Shown in pieces: positions 23,291 to 36,200 of a stretch of DNA of 64,000 bases. Each line of letters begins with the position of its first letter. The first letter of the stretch is position 1. Source of the DNA: Mytilus galloprovincialis (taxonomy: Eukaryota > Mollusca > Bivalvia > Mytilida > Mytilidae); contig NC_134838.1 of the NCBI RefSeq assembly GCF_965363235.1, positions 12,990,441 to 13,054,440 on the forward strand. The letters are read 5' to 3'. The notes below the pieces were generated by a model that worked only from the letters and a program-made list of their open reading frames with translations, was not told the DNA's origin and searched no databases. A program made the position numbers and the translations under genes.

Positions 23291-24878
23291 TTAGTCTCAT
23301 ATTTATGACATCAAAAGAAGCTTGATAAAGCTTTACCCTTATTTTTTTTACCCCAATGTGTTGTGTTACAATGACGGAAAAGTATAAGTTGCAGTGTTTG
23401 TTCATTGTGTTGGTTTTGAAACCATCAATTTACTAGCATGTTATTGACTAAGGTAAACACATATGTGCACGTAAAAAAAAGATTTCATCATTTGACCATC
23501 TGCATACACAGAACAATTTATCAAAAAAAGGTTAAACGATTTTGTTTTGTCGCCTCTTTTGTTAATGAGAATGAATTGCATAATCACAGATAGGTTGCAT
23601 GATTATTCCACTCCTTATTTATAGCTGACTTTCATGTTCCTTTATATCAACACATTAAATACCATGTTTAACTAATTATGCAAAAAGTAAGTTTTGCTAT
23701 GACTTTTTACGATGATTAGAAATGCTAACAATTTTCAAATACATTTCAAATCCTTAATTCTGATTTAAAGTCCAAAAATGAAATCGTCAATTCGAAGCCG
23801 TGAACATTAACATGTCCAAGATAGAACAGACTAGCAGATATACATATAATTGTAACACTAGAAAATATATATCAGAACTGAACCAATTAAAGATGAAGTC
23901 CTTTAATCAGGAATGTTTAGGAATAGAACATTTGCAGTACTGCAATTTCTGAAGCCTTAACAAATGACATGTCCAACATAATAAAAAAAAAAACTCATAA
24001 TGTCTTTTTGAAATTTTCACACATGTCTGTCTAAATGTAAAAGACTACAACTTTCCAAATTTACAAACAATTCGTTATGTTCTACACAATTATTTTCTGG
24101 ATATTGACAAATAGTTCTTACAGGATGGGAATAATTGCAGTTTGGAATTAACTACAACATAGAACTGTATCAGTGGTTTAATAGTGGAAATAAGTTGTAA
24201 AATTAATCAAATTGTCTAATTAACACTTTAGATGAGATGGAACACAGAGAGCAAAACTGGGAACCAGTATGTAAGCAAAATTAATTTTCTATGAATATTC
24301 TAGATTTTGGTTTGAGAAACAGCTGTATTTACAAAGTGCAACCTAAAGGTAGCACATTGTCCAATATATAAGCATGTCTTTTAGTGATGGATATGCTTGA
24401 ATCTGTTTGATAAATTACTTTTAAATCATTTCAATTTCAGATAAAATTGTGTTGACCATTATGGACACTAACAAATAAAATCTTTAGGACAAAAATTCAT
24501 TAAGTCTTGAAGAACTGAATTTTGCTGTGTATAACTATGACAGACCACACTCTTTAGTGTATAACTATGATGTATCTTTTCTTTAACTTCCTTTATCATT
24601 TAATTTTCACTTGTTGTGTCAGTTAAATTGTTGGTGCTGGAACAGTGTCGTTCAAATTACAGAAAAGTTTAGTAATGTGGTATACACCCTAATCTTAACT
24701 TCTTTTTTGCTTACATAAAGGCAATTTGTTTTGATCAGGACTGTTCTATATTGACGCTTATCTATCGATCAAACTTGACAGACTTTGGGACAGCTTCCGG
24801 ACGTTGCATAATGGAAATCAAGGGGAATAATTTCAATAATCTCGCTACGTTGAAAACAAAAGTTGTAGAACAAAGTAC
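23291..24878. other. Non-coding
   Basis: A+T-rich, no gene or named repeat recognised on either strand. Confidence 0.4.
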
Positions 24879-25269
24879 CAATAGACCACTTTCGAGTTCA
24901 TCCGTCACCGGAAAAAAATCGTCAATTAGACGCGCCTGTATGACGTCATTTACCAGATAAATGGGATCGCCTGTATCCCTGCACTATTAACGTTTATCAA
25001 GCGTCTAAGTGATCGTCATTGTGCAGAATATAAACTAGAAATAATATTTGTTTTGTAAGTACCTAATCACAATTCCCTAATAACAGCAGTGCTGATTGTC
25101 AATTGTGAGAATTTAATTTGCCAAATGATTCGTGCAATATAGAATTATAGTTTTTCAACCACTAGCTCAACATTGGAGCGGAAGTGACGATGCCCTTAAA
25201 CGCACGAATGATGATCACTAAAACCAGAGTTTTTTAAGGAAATGCATCGAACTCGAAAGTTGTCTATTG
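24879..25269. mobile_element. 391-bp MITE with inverted ends
   Basis: The left end CAATAGACCACTTTCGAGTT and the right end, inverted, differ at one base in the first 21. The interior is non-coding and includes TGACGTCAT. It is a non-autonomous DNA element. Confidence 0.65.
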
Positions 25270-26785
25270 TGTTCCGGTTTAAAAGAAACATCAATATTGC
25301 ACATTAAAATGCATTCTTACATTCCTACATCCTCACTTGAAAAAAGTATCATTTCTATACAATTACATTCCTTCCATGTAAATGCATACAGAAATATGAA
25401 AGTCAATAATTTAAAATATACCATAATTTAAAATTTACAAATGTTTATGATATATATAGAACAAGAAGGTGAGAATATTAAAAACCATTACAGCAATTGA
25501 ATAAGACTTATATTTGCTTCTTTGTTACATATTTTTTTTATATTGATTAAGATTATAACACAATGTTGTCTCCGTCACACCAATTTTTGACATTGTTACC
25601 TATTATGTCTATTTGTTTTGTTCCCGCATCGTTGTCAATATGATGGAATTTAATGCGACAGGCATACAAGTGAGAGGTTTAGCTAGCTATAAAACCAGGT
25701 TCAGTCCACCATTTTCTACATAACAAAATGCCTGTACCAAGTCAAGAATATGACAGTAATCAATTCGTTTGATGTGTTTGAGCGTTTGATTTTTCCATTT
25801 GATTAGGGACTCACCGTTTTGGATTTTATTCAGAGTTCAGTATTACTGTGATTTAATTTTTACAATTAATACTTTTAACATCAAACCATAAAGCAATAAG
25901 TTATGGTTATATTTTTTTCATGAAATAATCTAGTTTAGATCATTGTAAAAAAAAGTGTTTAAAGTACATATGTCATCTTGAAATGTCTTACCTTAAAATC
26001 CATACTGAATTCTACAAATTACAGTCGCCCTTAATAATTAAAAATAAACTCGAACCGTATTTGTATCATTCACAACTAAACATTTCGCTCATACTGTCTA
26101 TTTGTGGTACCATATAGTGGTACTAACAGATGATAAGTATTCATCAAGTTTTACTACCAGACGATCAAAAGGCTTCCTTGATTGTTCCATATACGAAACT
26201 TTACAAAATCCTGTGCTTTCAAAACAAATGACGGAAGTATTTGTGTACATTGCATGTATTCTTTCACTTGAAACTGAATCCTAGCTACAATAATTCCTCT
26301 TTTAAATGAATTCGAATATGGAAAATATTCCCAGGCGTTTCTTTAAAAAAAATATACTTTGTGTATAGACTATTAAAAAAACGACACTCAACAATTAACA
26401 ATTCTTTAGATTATGGTTGAGCTGTAAAAGGATATTATCACATTTCAAGTTAATTTCATTCAATAACACTATAAAAATATAACACTTCATAATGGTTTTG
26501 TACATTTAAATTTATACATATCATGCTATATTTCAATTTAAAAACTACTTTACCTAACAGCTATACATAGTATCTTTTTATTTGACTTCTTTCGATTGTC
26601 TCCTTGGTATCTTGTATCTTTTTGTTATAGTTTAAATGACTGTTGTTTCGAATGACGGATGCTGTTTGCACAGCAAGAGACAGACACTGCCCACTCATTC
26701 TGTCTTATTTCTCTTTTGGAGATCATGCAATTCCACCAGTTTTTGTGTGTTACCTTCCCTTTTATTCTTTATTGGTTCATAAATG
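25270..26785. other. Non-coding with one dispersed repeat
   Basis: At about 25640-25865 there is a dispersed repeat with ACCAGGTTCAGTCCACCATT, GCCTGTACCAAGTCAAGAAT and TTGATTAGGGACTCACCG blocks; its first part is related in reverse to 1230-1340. Nothing else recognised. Confidence 0.45.
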
Positions 26786-27330
26786 GAGAAAGTCTGGTAA
26801 GGGCTTATTTTTGCCTAAACATGAAGTACCTGATTTTGGACATTTGTTAAACACTTTAGTGTCTACTTCATTTAATTCAATTATTTTATGTTAAAAATTG
26901 AACTGTGTTGGTCATTGAAGACTTTCAAATTTAAGGTTAAATATGAAAAATATATTAAATATACCGTTAAACGTCACTTTTCAGATGGTTTTGTCTACAA
27001 TGGAAGTAGCCGCAATTGTTTTCAGTCTCGACATTTATATTATGTTATGTTTTATCATGGGATATGTTAAAAAATATAAAGACTAAACACAAGAGCAACC
27101 GCTTCCATTTTAGAAAAACACCGTCTGAAAATGAGCGTATTGCTTATTCTTTAGTTTTATATGTTGTGTCGTGCGTACTTATGTTTGCCTGTTTGTCCTT
27201 TTCATTTTAAACCATTGCGTTGTCAGTTTATTTTCTATTTATGAGTTTGACTGTCCCTCTGGTATCTATCGTCCCTCTTTTGAAGTTATGAAGATTTCAG
27301 TGCTTTCTGCATGCACTCAGCGATGGGTTG
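26786..27330 (+). repeat. Dispersed repeat split by a Penelope-like tail
   Basis: The blocks AACACTTTAGTGTCTA, GTCACTTTTCAGATGGTTTT and CCGTCTGAAAATGAG match 55060-55375. The repeat then breaks at about 27131 and resumes at 27285 with GAAGATTTCAGT. The insert is the 3' end of a family A Penelope-like element on the plus strand. Confidence 0.55.
27131..27284 (+). mobile_element. Penelope-like family A, 3' end fragment
   Basis: It carries the family terminus (TATGAGTTTGACTGTCCCTC, then CTATCGTCCCTCTTTT) and the TTTTATATGTTGTGTCGTG block. It is non-coding and interrupts the repeat at 26786-27330. Confidence 0.6.
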
Positions 27331-27634
27331 TTTTATACGCATAGGCATTATTTTCCCAATTTATAATTTGAAACAACAAGCACTATTTTACACATTCTCT
27401 GATGTTATCATAAAAAGTATATTACGTTGCTATATGAAATGGGTATAACTAGTATTCTTTTGTATTATTACTCCCTGGCCCGTTAAATATGATCTTATCA
27501 TTCCCAATGTGTGAAACGTCCAAACCTATTACAAAACGATGAGAAGATCGTACAGGAAACTATTCCAAATCATTTAAAATCTTGATTAACAATTAAATAC
27601 GTGCATACCCTTATTTCTTAAATGTTAACAGACC

Positions 27635-27795
27635 GTAGATTAAAACGTTTCAGTGTTCTGTTGTTTCGCTGATTTTGTCTTATAATTGATGTGTATCACT
27701 CGGGTTTAGTTTGTAACCCGGATTTCTTTTCTCTCGATCTATTTATGTATTTTGAACTTCGGTAAAGTATTGTTGCCTCTATCAAACAAATTCTT
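27635..27795 (+). mobile_element. Penelope-like family B, 3' tail fragment
   Basis: It includes GGTTTAGTTTGTAACCCGGA and ends in AAGTATTGTTGCCTCTATC, like the tails at 8.24 and 0.91 kb. Non-coding. Confidence 0.45.
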
Positions 27796-28020
27796 AAACG
27801 TTATCAAAGGTACCAGGCTTATAATTTAATACGCCAGACGAGCGGTTTGTCTAGATAAGACTCATCAGTGATGCTCAGATCAAAATAGTTAAAAAGTTAA
27901 ACAAGTACAAAGTTGAAGAGCATTTATGACCTAAAATCCCAAACAGTTGTGTCAAATATGACTTAGAATATCTATGCCTGGGATTATAAAATCCATAGTA
28001 TTTCAAATAATTTAGCCCAT
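27796..28020 (-). repeat. SINE-like dispersed repeat
   Basis: A long copy in reverse orientation with GTACCAGGCTTATAATTTAA, AAGACTCATCAGTGATG and ATGCCTGGGATTATAAAATCC-like blocks. It directly follows a family B tail, suggesting insertion next to it. Confidence 0.6.
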
Positions 28021-28266
28021 GCTGACATTTTCCAAGGTTTCTGGTCTGTATTGTAATACGTATTTTAACACAAAAAAGAACGAATTTCGTTTCATATCTT
28101 CAACTATACAATGTCCAACTACAAAAACAATCTGATTTATTTTACAAGTTCTCTTTCAACATCAAGAATGACTTGTAACAACTTGGCCACATTTTTTATC
28201 AAAGCGGATGCAACAATATCGAGGTTAAAACAATATGCTTGTACACTGTATACAATTTACATTATT

Positions 28267-28787
28267 AGGTCTTTCCACTTTTCGTGGTAGGACCTTTTGT
28301 TTTTCTTCGGATTATTTTTTTTTTCTTTTGCCGTCTGAGATGCTTTGTTGTCTTACAACATATCGAATGAATTTTTGGTCAAGGATGTTGTACAGTAATG
28401 GAATTTTTAAAACTCACCCTGTGTGACCAAACACTTATTCTTATAGGAGTTATCCCCCCACGTCCCCTTTTTCTTGTCATCGCTATATCTCTAAAACTGT
28501 AAAAGATTTTAACAAACTGTATCACCAAATTGTTCGTCTACTCTTAAGAATGATTTGGTTAATTTTGACTGGAGTGATAGGAGGACATCTTATTGGAGTT
28601 ATTCACCTTTGAAAATTTGAGATAGGCGATATGTTGGATCAATTCATACGTTATAAGTCGGAGAGGTCTACAGTCTTTTGATATCTTTTTGTATATCAGT
28701 TTGATTTACCACAATACATCAACACGGAGTGCAATTTTCGGACATCGTTTTTTAAATTTCATTCTTATTATCGAGGTGGAAAGACCT
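28267..28787. mobile_element. 521-bp MITE with 12-bp inverted ends
   Basis: It begins AGGTCTTTCCAC and ends GTGGAAAGACCT, an exact inverted pair. The interior has no transposase. The short ends make this call less sure than the other MITEs. Confidence 0.5.
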
Positions 28788-30285
28788 TCAATTGTTCTCT
28801 GAAGAATTGGTTTTTAATTTGTACAGACTTCGTTCTTCAATGAATGCTCGTTCTATTTTTTTTTTATGGATGTGCCGTTGTAATTTGTGATTTAATGTTG
28901 CTCGTGGGTACAAAAAAATCAGCAAAAAATTAAAACTTTATATTTTTATTACAAATTTTATTTATTACACTATTAGTTATTACTTAATGATATGATACAA
29001 AAATCAACCCAAAAAATTGATTCTGTTTCCTCCCAGATGACTTTTAAATTTTTATATCATTGAAAAAGCTTCAAATTATCTCCTTTTGGAGCAAAAATGC
29101 CATTTTTTCAAATATGTTTTTTTTAACTCATCGGTGACCTATATTTTTTTATTATTGTTTTTAAATAAGCTGTACATAAACTAAATAATTGTAAAATTTA
29201 AGCGATTTCTGTAATTAGGTTATTTTATTATTTCGATATTACCTCTATTTCACCTATTAGTTCAACAGAAAAAAACGACATTAACAAAAATGTATGCTTT
29301 TTCCGGAGGCAGATTGTGAGCTTAAATGAACGGTGACCCCATTTTTTTTATTTCATTTTTCATTTACGTATATGATAAAGTTTATATATAAAACAATATT
29401 TCGAAATCCTATATTAGAAAAAAAAATTGATTTATACCCAGGAGCATAATCTTGATCATACTTATAGGTGTTTTTTTTTTTGGAATTTGTTGAACGGAGT
29501 ACAAAAGCCGATATGATAATATGATGTAGACGACACAGTGACAGTTTTCATCTTGGCATGCTCTTAATTTTAAATTGAAATCGTTAGATATTTGGTTTCC
29601 AATTCATAACAATTATATAAATTGCTCATAAGTACGAATGATTTGTGAACTAGGTCAATGAACTCACAAACTGAATAAAATTCTTATACTGGGTCGCTGA
29701 CTCATCAACGTTATATGAAAAACCTAAATGTTTTCCAATTTGTGATTTAATCGACACATATTTCCATTGATAACCTCTAGCAAAATGTTTATGTCCATTG
29801 TCCGATCATTTAAAGCCAATGAAAATCGGTAAATATTGTTACTTTTGACGGTTTTGTCATTGACCCTGTTGTGCTTTAACGCTCTAAGTTTTTTTGTATC
29901 AACTCATTATTAATATATTAATCTTTTGATGTCTCGAAGATTGTTGTGTTGCTGTTTCATTATCATAAACTCGCAGAATTTTATGTTCTTTTGTAAGGTT
30001 CATTAAACATTAACAATTCTTGCTCAATCTGTGCAGTTTCTTAGATACAAAAATACATTACCAATCTTTGATATCGGCGTGTTTAGGAATACGGTTAACA
30101 GTATGCGCAGACCAATTCCACTAAATATTTAAATCAAGTGATATTCAAAATTCTGTAAAGGACCTGTAAGAGAATGGTGAAGTTCTAAATGTTGCTTATC
30201 TTAATGGCCGATACGTGAGTTTTTCTTAAGGCTATTAAAATAAAAACAACAGATTTCATGTAAAGTTTATTTAAATGTCTTCAAA
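28788..30285. other. Non-coding, 3' flank of fibrinogen gene A
   Basis: Very A+T-rich. No remnant of a Mab-21 gene was recognised here, although the duplicated layout would place one downstream of gene A if there were a third unit. A poly(A) signal for gene A was not fixed. Confidence 0.4.
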
Positions 30286-33200
30286 TTAGTATTTTCTAAT
30301 CATCATCATGGTAGTTTTCATTGAGTAATGATACCCATGAAATGTAAACCAATCTATTCCAGTGGCATATTCATCATGATGGCCATGAAAATAAACTCCA
30401 TTTAAATTTGACAGATGGCAGCTGTCATACCACCATGCACCTTTATAAAGTACTGCGCAATTAGATCCATTACTATCATTGTCTCGGTCAAAAGTAGTGA
30501 ACTGGTGCCCATTCTGTCTTGTCAACGAATCACCTAAAATTGAATAGAGCTGTATATTGATACTAATCATCTAATAAATTCTTATATATTATTGTGTTGT
30601 TTTTTCCGGATGCTGGTTGCGTTAATGAAGGTTTAAAAAAAGTTTAAGATGAAACAAAGGTAATTAATATAACCATGACAAGACACCATTGCAAAACTAA
30701 TAAATTTGATTTTATTAACACACTCAAATTAAAGTTAAAGAGATAAATTTAGCTTGGGTGTCTCCTTCCATCTTCAGTTTCAAAAGAGCAGATAACAATT
30801 GGTTTAGATAAGTTGCCTTTCTTAGAATTTGAAATGTTTTGAATTTACCGAAAAAAAGTGTTATTTGCTTGATGATGAAGCAGAACACTATCGTTCGCTT
30901 ATTCCCGGAAAAAAATGTGTTTCCTTTTTAAAACGCAAACAGCAACTGTTGAACATGAAACCTACAATAATTAGGTATGACAAAATATTACGATGCTAGC
31001 TCAGTAACAATTCAAAGCTTATAATTCATTTTAGGTGATTCTTTATCCAGACATAATGGGCACCAGTTCACTACTTTTGACAAAGATAATGACGATCATG
31101 GATCTAATTGCGCCGTACTTTTTCAAGGTGCATGTAGGTATAACAACTGTCATTATTCAAACTTAAATGGAGTTTCTATACATGTTCAATGCTTACATGT
31201 CCTTTAGAATAAATAGAGAATCAATAGGGAATTAACCATTTTTCTTAAGGTTATTGTAGTGCATACTAGGTTTACTAACTAACCAAAAAAAGCTTTATAA
31301 AGTTTATGAATCGGCGTCACTTTTTGTGACTTATATTTAGTTTTTGAGCTCATTGTCTGTTTACTCTTTTTTAAATACATTTGCTCGTTATCAATCTCAC
31401 CGCAAATAGTGGTTTCGTATTCCCAAAAATTCTATTTATCAGGGTTTCCCCTGAGTCAATTATTTTTTTCGCCACCTCTTTCGCCAAAACAATATATTTT
31501 TCGCCATCTCCGACTTTATCATTTTACTTTGATATCGATCATTGGTTTGAGAGGGTACTTTAAAGTTGTTTTTGCGACACACGTGTTTCAAGCATAGTTT
31601 TGCGTCTTCACGTTTTCAGTTACCATGGTCCAGAAAGAAAACTGTCGTTATGAAGGAATATATTCAACAGAATGGGAACAACCACTCCAATAAAGGGTTA
31701 CACTTCAATGCAAATGGCTATATCTTTAATGAGGGATCAATTTCAAGTGATAAAACAATTGTTTTGTTATAAAATCTACTTGTTAGTAGAAAAGGGCACA
31801 CATTTATATTTTTTGAAAAAAAAAATTTTCCCAAGTAACTATATATTCATGTAAATGGTATTATTTTGTAAAAAAACAATATCCAAGGATTTTGTTACAT
31901 TTCTGGACTTATTTCTCCTTATTATCAAAGGTAAGTGGACCCCAGTTTTAGGAATGTTGTTCCAAATATAGTTCATTTTCCGTTTTACTAAAAAAAGAAA
32001 AAGAAGCAAAGCTTTTTTTTTAAAGTAAACTTTCAGTGTTTGTTAATAATTGTTTCAAAAAATTATTTTGTTTCTGAGTGTACGTCTAACATTTCATGGT
32101 CGTTAATTAAAAGTATAAAAGGTAAGAACACATGTTTTTCCGGCAATAAGTGATCGATAGTATTCTGTGACACCAACAAGCACAGAGGACGTGTTTTCGG
32201 TTAATTGTATACATTTCTAAGTCCTAAAGGAATAGCAACTCATTTACTGAATCAATTAATGACCAAGGTAAACGAAACGACTATTCTGAAAACAAATATT
32301 ATTTAATTCATTCGAAATGTTTCATAATTTGCAATGACGGTGTCTTACAGTGTACTATAAGTTATGCATTTGCTCATTGTTGACTGCCGTGTATTGTCAC
32401 ATAGTTTATTACATTCTAGTCCTTTGATATCTGATAATTAAGTATTAAATAGGCAAGCATATCATACCTTTTTAGAAATCGTGTGTAGAATTGGTCTTGG
32501 TTAAAGCATGGCTTAAATAACTTCAAACCTTTTTACCACTTGCAAATAAATTTCATTGTTTTTCACGATTATAAAATATGTACATGCTTATTTATGGTAT
32601 ATCGACGTTGTTGTTTCATTAATACCTACATAAATTGGTGTTTGATTCATTTATGTAAATTTGTTCAAATTGACTCAATATTAGAAGATGACAAATATAT
32701 AGAGTACTACTCACACTATTTTTTATTGTATATACTGTAAAACATACCTGCAGTTCCATCATATTTACTGACCAATAGCCGATAACCATTCGCCTCAGAA
32801 GATATATGGAACGAGAGATATTCTGCAAACTTTGTTACCCCACTAAAATCTGTCATCACTACCATCAATTCATGGTTTCCGTCTGATGTCAGCTCATGTA
32901 TGTTGTCGTTTCCTGTGAAATAGATACATTTAATGACATAACTTTTCAAATTAGACTATATGCCAGGTTTGTAATAACATGAGCAACACGACGGGTGCCA
33001 CACGGTGACCAGGATCTACATACCCTTTTAAAACACCTGACGTCACCCCAAGTGTTGCTTATCTCTTATTATTTTATGTTGTGTTTTGTTTATTACTGGT
33101 TGTCTGTTTGTCTTTTTCTTTTGTTGCCCGACGTTGTTAGTTTATTTTTAATCTATGAGTTTAAATTACCCCTCTTTTACAACAGATAATTAACCAATCG

Positions 33201-36200
33201 GAAAAAGGTATAAACCGGATAAGAGTAAGAGAACTCTAGTTCATCTGTTACGTTAATTATTTATGCTAATGATATCTCGAAGAAAACTGAAACTTAAAGT
33301 TAAGTGTTACAACTTCTACATACAGACGTTTCATGAGATCAACTCGGAAAGATGATAATAATGAACAATACTTCAAAATGAACAGTGACGATATAATATT
33401 AAACAGAAATCATACAACACAATCAAACCAAGAAACAATCCAAAAGTATTTGAAGGTATACATCTGTTTGCATAACAAATGTCGTCAACGAAGTGATTTT
33501 AATGCCATGTCAATAAATAATCATTAAATGAATAAAACGATTGACAACTAATTAAGACGAACAGCCTAAATTACTCTTAATCAAAAATTTCCGAGCGATT
33601 TATTTTTAGCAACTTTCGCGAGAAGAAAATAATTGAACATGTAAAACTTAAATCTTTTCTTTAAAAATCGCGTTATCAAATCGCTTCGAAAAGGGCTAGA
33701 AGGACTAACGCGAAATTAACTACCCAAGACAATAAGTCGGTTCACAGCTAACAGAAGACCAAACTGCAAAATAATATAAATCACGAAAATGAAATTACTG
33801 AAAAGCTTAGTATTACGGCTTAGATTCATGAAACAAGTTGACAAATGAATTAAAAGCAATTCGAACGCATAAAATTCATAAAGTGTTATTGGACACATTA
33901 ATATTCTTCCCTTCGGTGTATGCTGGTAAAGATCATGCACCGTTTTGTATTCACTTCTATTCAACTGACTAATTTATTGTCTGTTCACACTTATTACTTT
34001 ATTCTTTCTATGTGTATTTTACCTAACCAATATTCGTCGTTAGCTTGTCCAAATCCAGTCTTGTATGCTTGCCAATCTCTGTAAAAATTGACTGATCCAT
34101 TAATTCTTCGTTGAATAACCTGAAATGTTAATATCTAATTTATTTGTTGAAATTAGAAAAGGAGTAACACTTGATCAATACTAATGACAAACAGATGTAC
34201 CATTTAAGGGTACTCGCCTTATATACACCTCAATCACTTAAATGTTAGGCATTATTTTGCAAGGGACAAACAGTTTTTAAAATTATAATCGTTGATACAT
34301 TATTTTTATACTGTAGTTTATATATTATTCTACGTTTAGTTTTGATTGTACGCCATTTTGTTAAATATATCTTAACAGATTTGAAATAAACATTGAATGA
34401 AACTACAGTTCCAGCTTCTATTGGCAAAGTTTGGGTTGGATTTTATACATTGGTGACTTTCATTCTTTAGATCATGTTTTTCGCGTCACTTTGGACTTCA
34501 AATTTTGGCTTTGATCGTTCCTGGTGCAGGTTAATCTAGAAAAGAACTTCGAACGCATAAAATGTATTAATAGTAGTTTTCATTTAAAAAGCCAGTACAG
34601 GATTCAATTACAATTAAAATTCCAATAATGATTCTCCATTAAGATAGGAGTATATCACAATGTTATTACAGGACAATTAAAAAAACAAGACTTTTGTCTA
34701 TCAGGAAGGTTCAAAACAATACAATATGAAAGTGAAGAATGAATAAATAGTCGAGTTCTTGAGGTCCTGTATGACAAAATATAATTATAAATACGTCAAT
34801 TAAATAGGTAAAATGTTCTTTGAATAGGACTAAAGTCTCGTTTAATGTTCATATTACAAACTTACAGTCCAAGTATGGAAACTTGAATCTACGTAGCAAT
34901 AAACAGATGCCGGAAGCTGCATCTGTCCATATGGGTAAATAGTATGGACGCCGCTTTCAGATAACTGTAAGTCGGTACATTCTCGTGGAAGTCTTGAGGC
35001 TGAAAAGATATCCCGTATGTTAAATATAAATTAAGTAAGTAAATGATTTATTATAGTGACATGTGTTTTATAATCTTCGTTATGTCTTCTGACAAAACAT
35101 ATCGTTATAAACAGAATGTATGATAAATCATTTCTATAACTGTCAAGTAACAAAACATTGGATTTGAAGAACTGTTTTTACGCAATTTGGGGAGAAAATA
35201 GGTTTTCAGTACCAGATTTCTTTTAACATATTTAAGTCCAATGTCTCCAACAGAAAAAAACATCCTGTCGATAACTCAATATGGTCTGTCATGTTATTCT
35301 AAAAAAAAACGGACGAACATGACAAACCACTCAAGGTTAATGTGATGTATTTACATAATGAAAATGTAAGAAGTATAACTTCTTTGCAAAATATAATTGT
35401 TCTGTTGAAATTGAAGTAAACAAATCTGTGGTGTACTGTAAAGAACTTGTTTTGACATCAAAGAGTATCTTTTGTTTATGAATTGGGATATGATCTGTTT
35501 TGTTTTATATAATTTTGATATAGAGAGGTGTGCATATCTCCCAGGGACAAGACTTACTGTGGATTCATTTATTTTCGTGGGTACCAATTCAATTTTCGTG
35601 GATTGAGGAAAACCTGCATATCCGTGCATATTCAAATTCGTGGTTTTGGCAAAGTCTGCATAAATTCCTTTAGAACATTCGTAATTCGTTAAACATTTAA
35701 ATTCGTGGCTCTCCTGTACCCACGGTATCCACGAAAAATTAATATCCTACGGATATTAATGAATCCACAGCAATACTAGTTAGAAAGGCAATTCATACTA
35801 TATATAGATTAAGATGACAGTAGTTTACTGATGTTCAAATCTCGTTAATTGATTGAAAAATTCTACTTTTGATCACCGGTATACTACTGTTGCCTCTATT
35901 TATAGGTTCAAAGTTCAACATATATACAAACTCAAAAGTCGATCACAAACTAACATCACTATAGCATAACATTGACCCATATGCTATTAAGGAATATAAT
36001 TACACATTGAGTTGGATTAATTGTTTCATAGCTTATTATTGGTTTTCCAAATTTATTATCGGCAGTTAATACTGTTGATCTTTATTATGGATTCTATAAA
36101 AACACAAAATAGTGAGCATTTTATTTTAAATTATAAAAGATACAGTGTACTTACGTAATTGACCAGAATTTGTGCAATTCAATTGATCATTACATAGTCT

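Noticed and set aside
28788-30285. Possible third Mab-21 copy downstream of fibrinogen gene A
   Set aside because: The duplicated layout would allow one, but no stretch here resembles the ankyrin or Mab-21 sequence.
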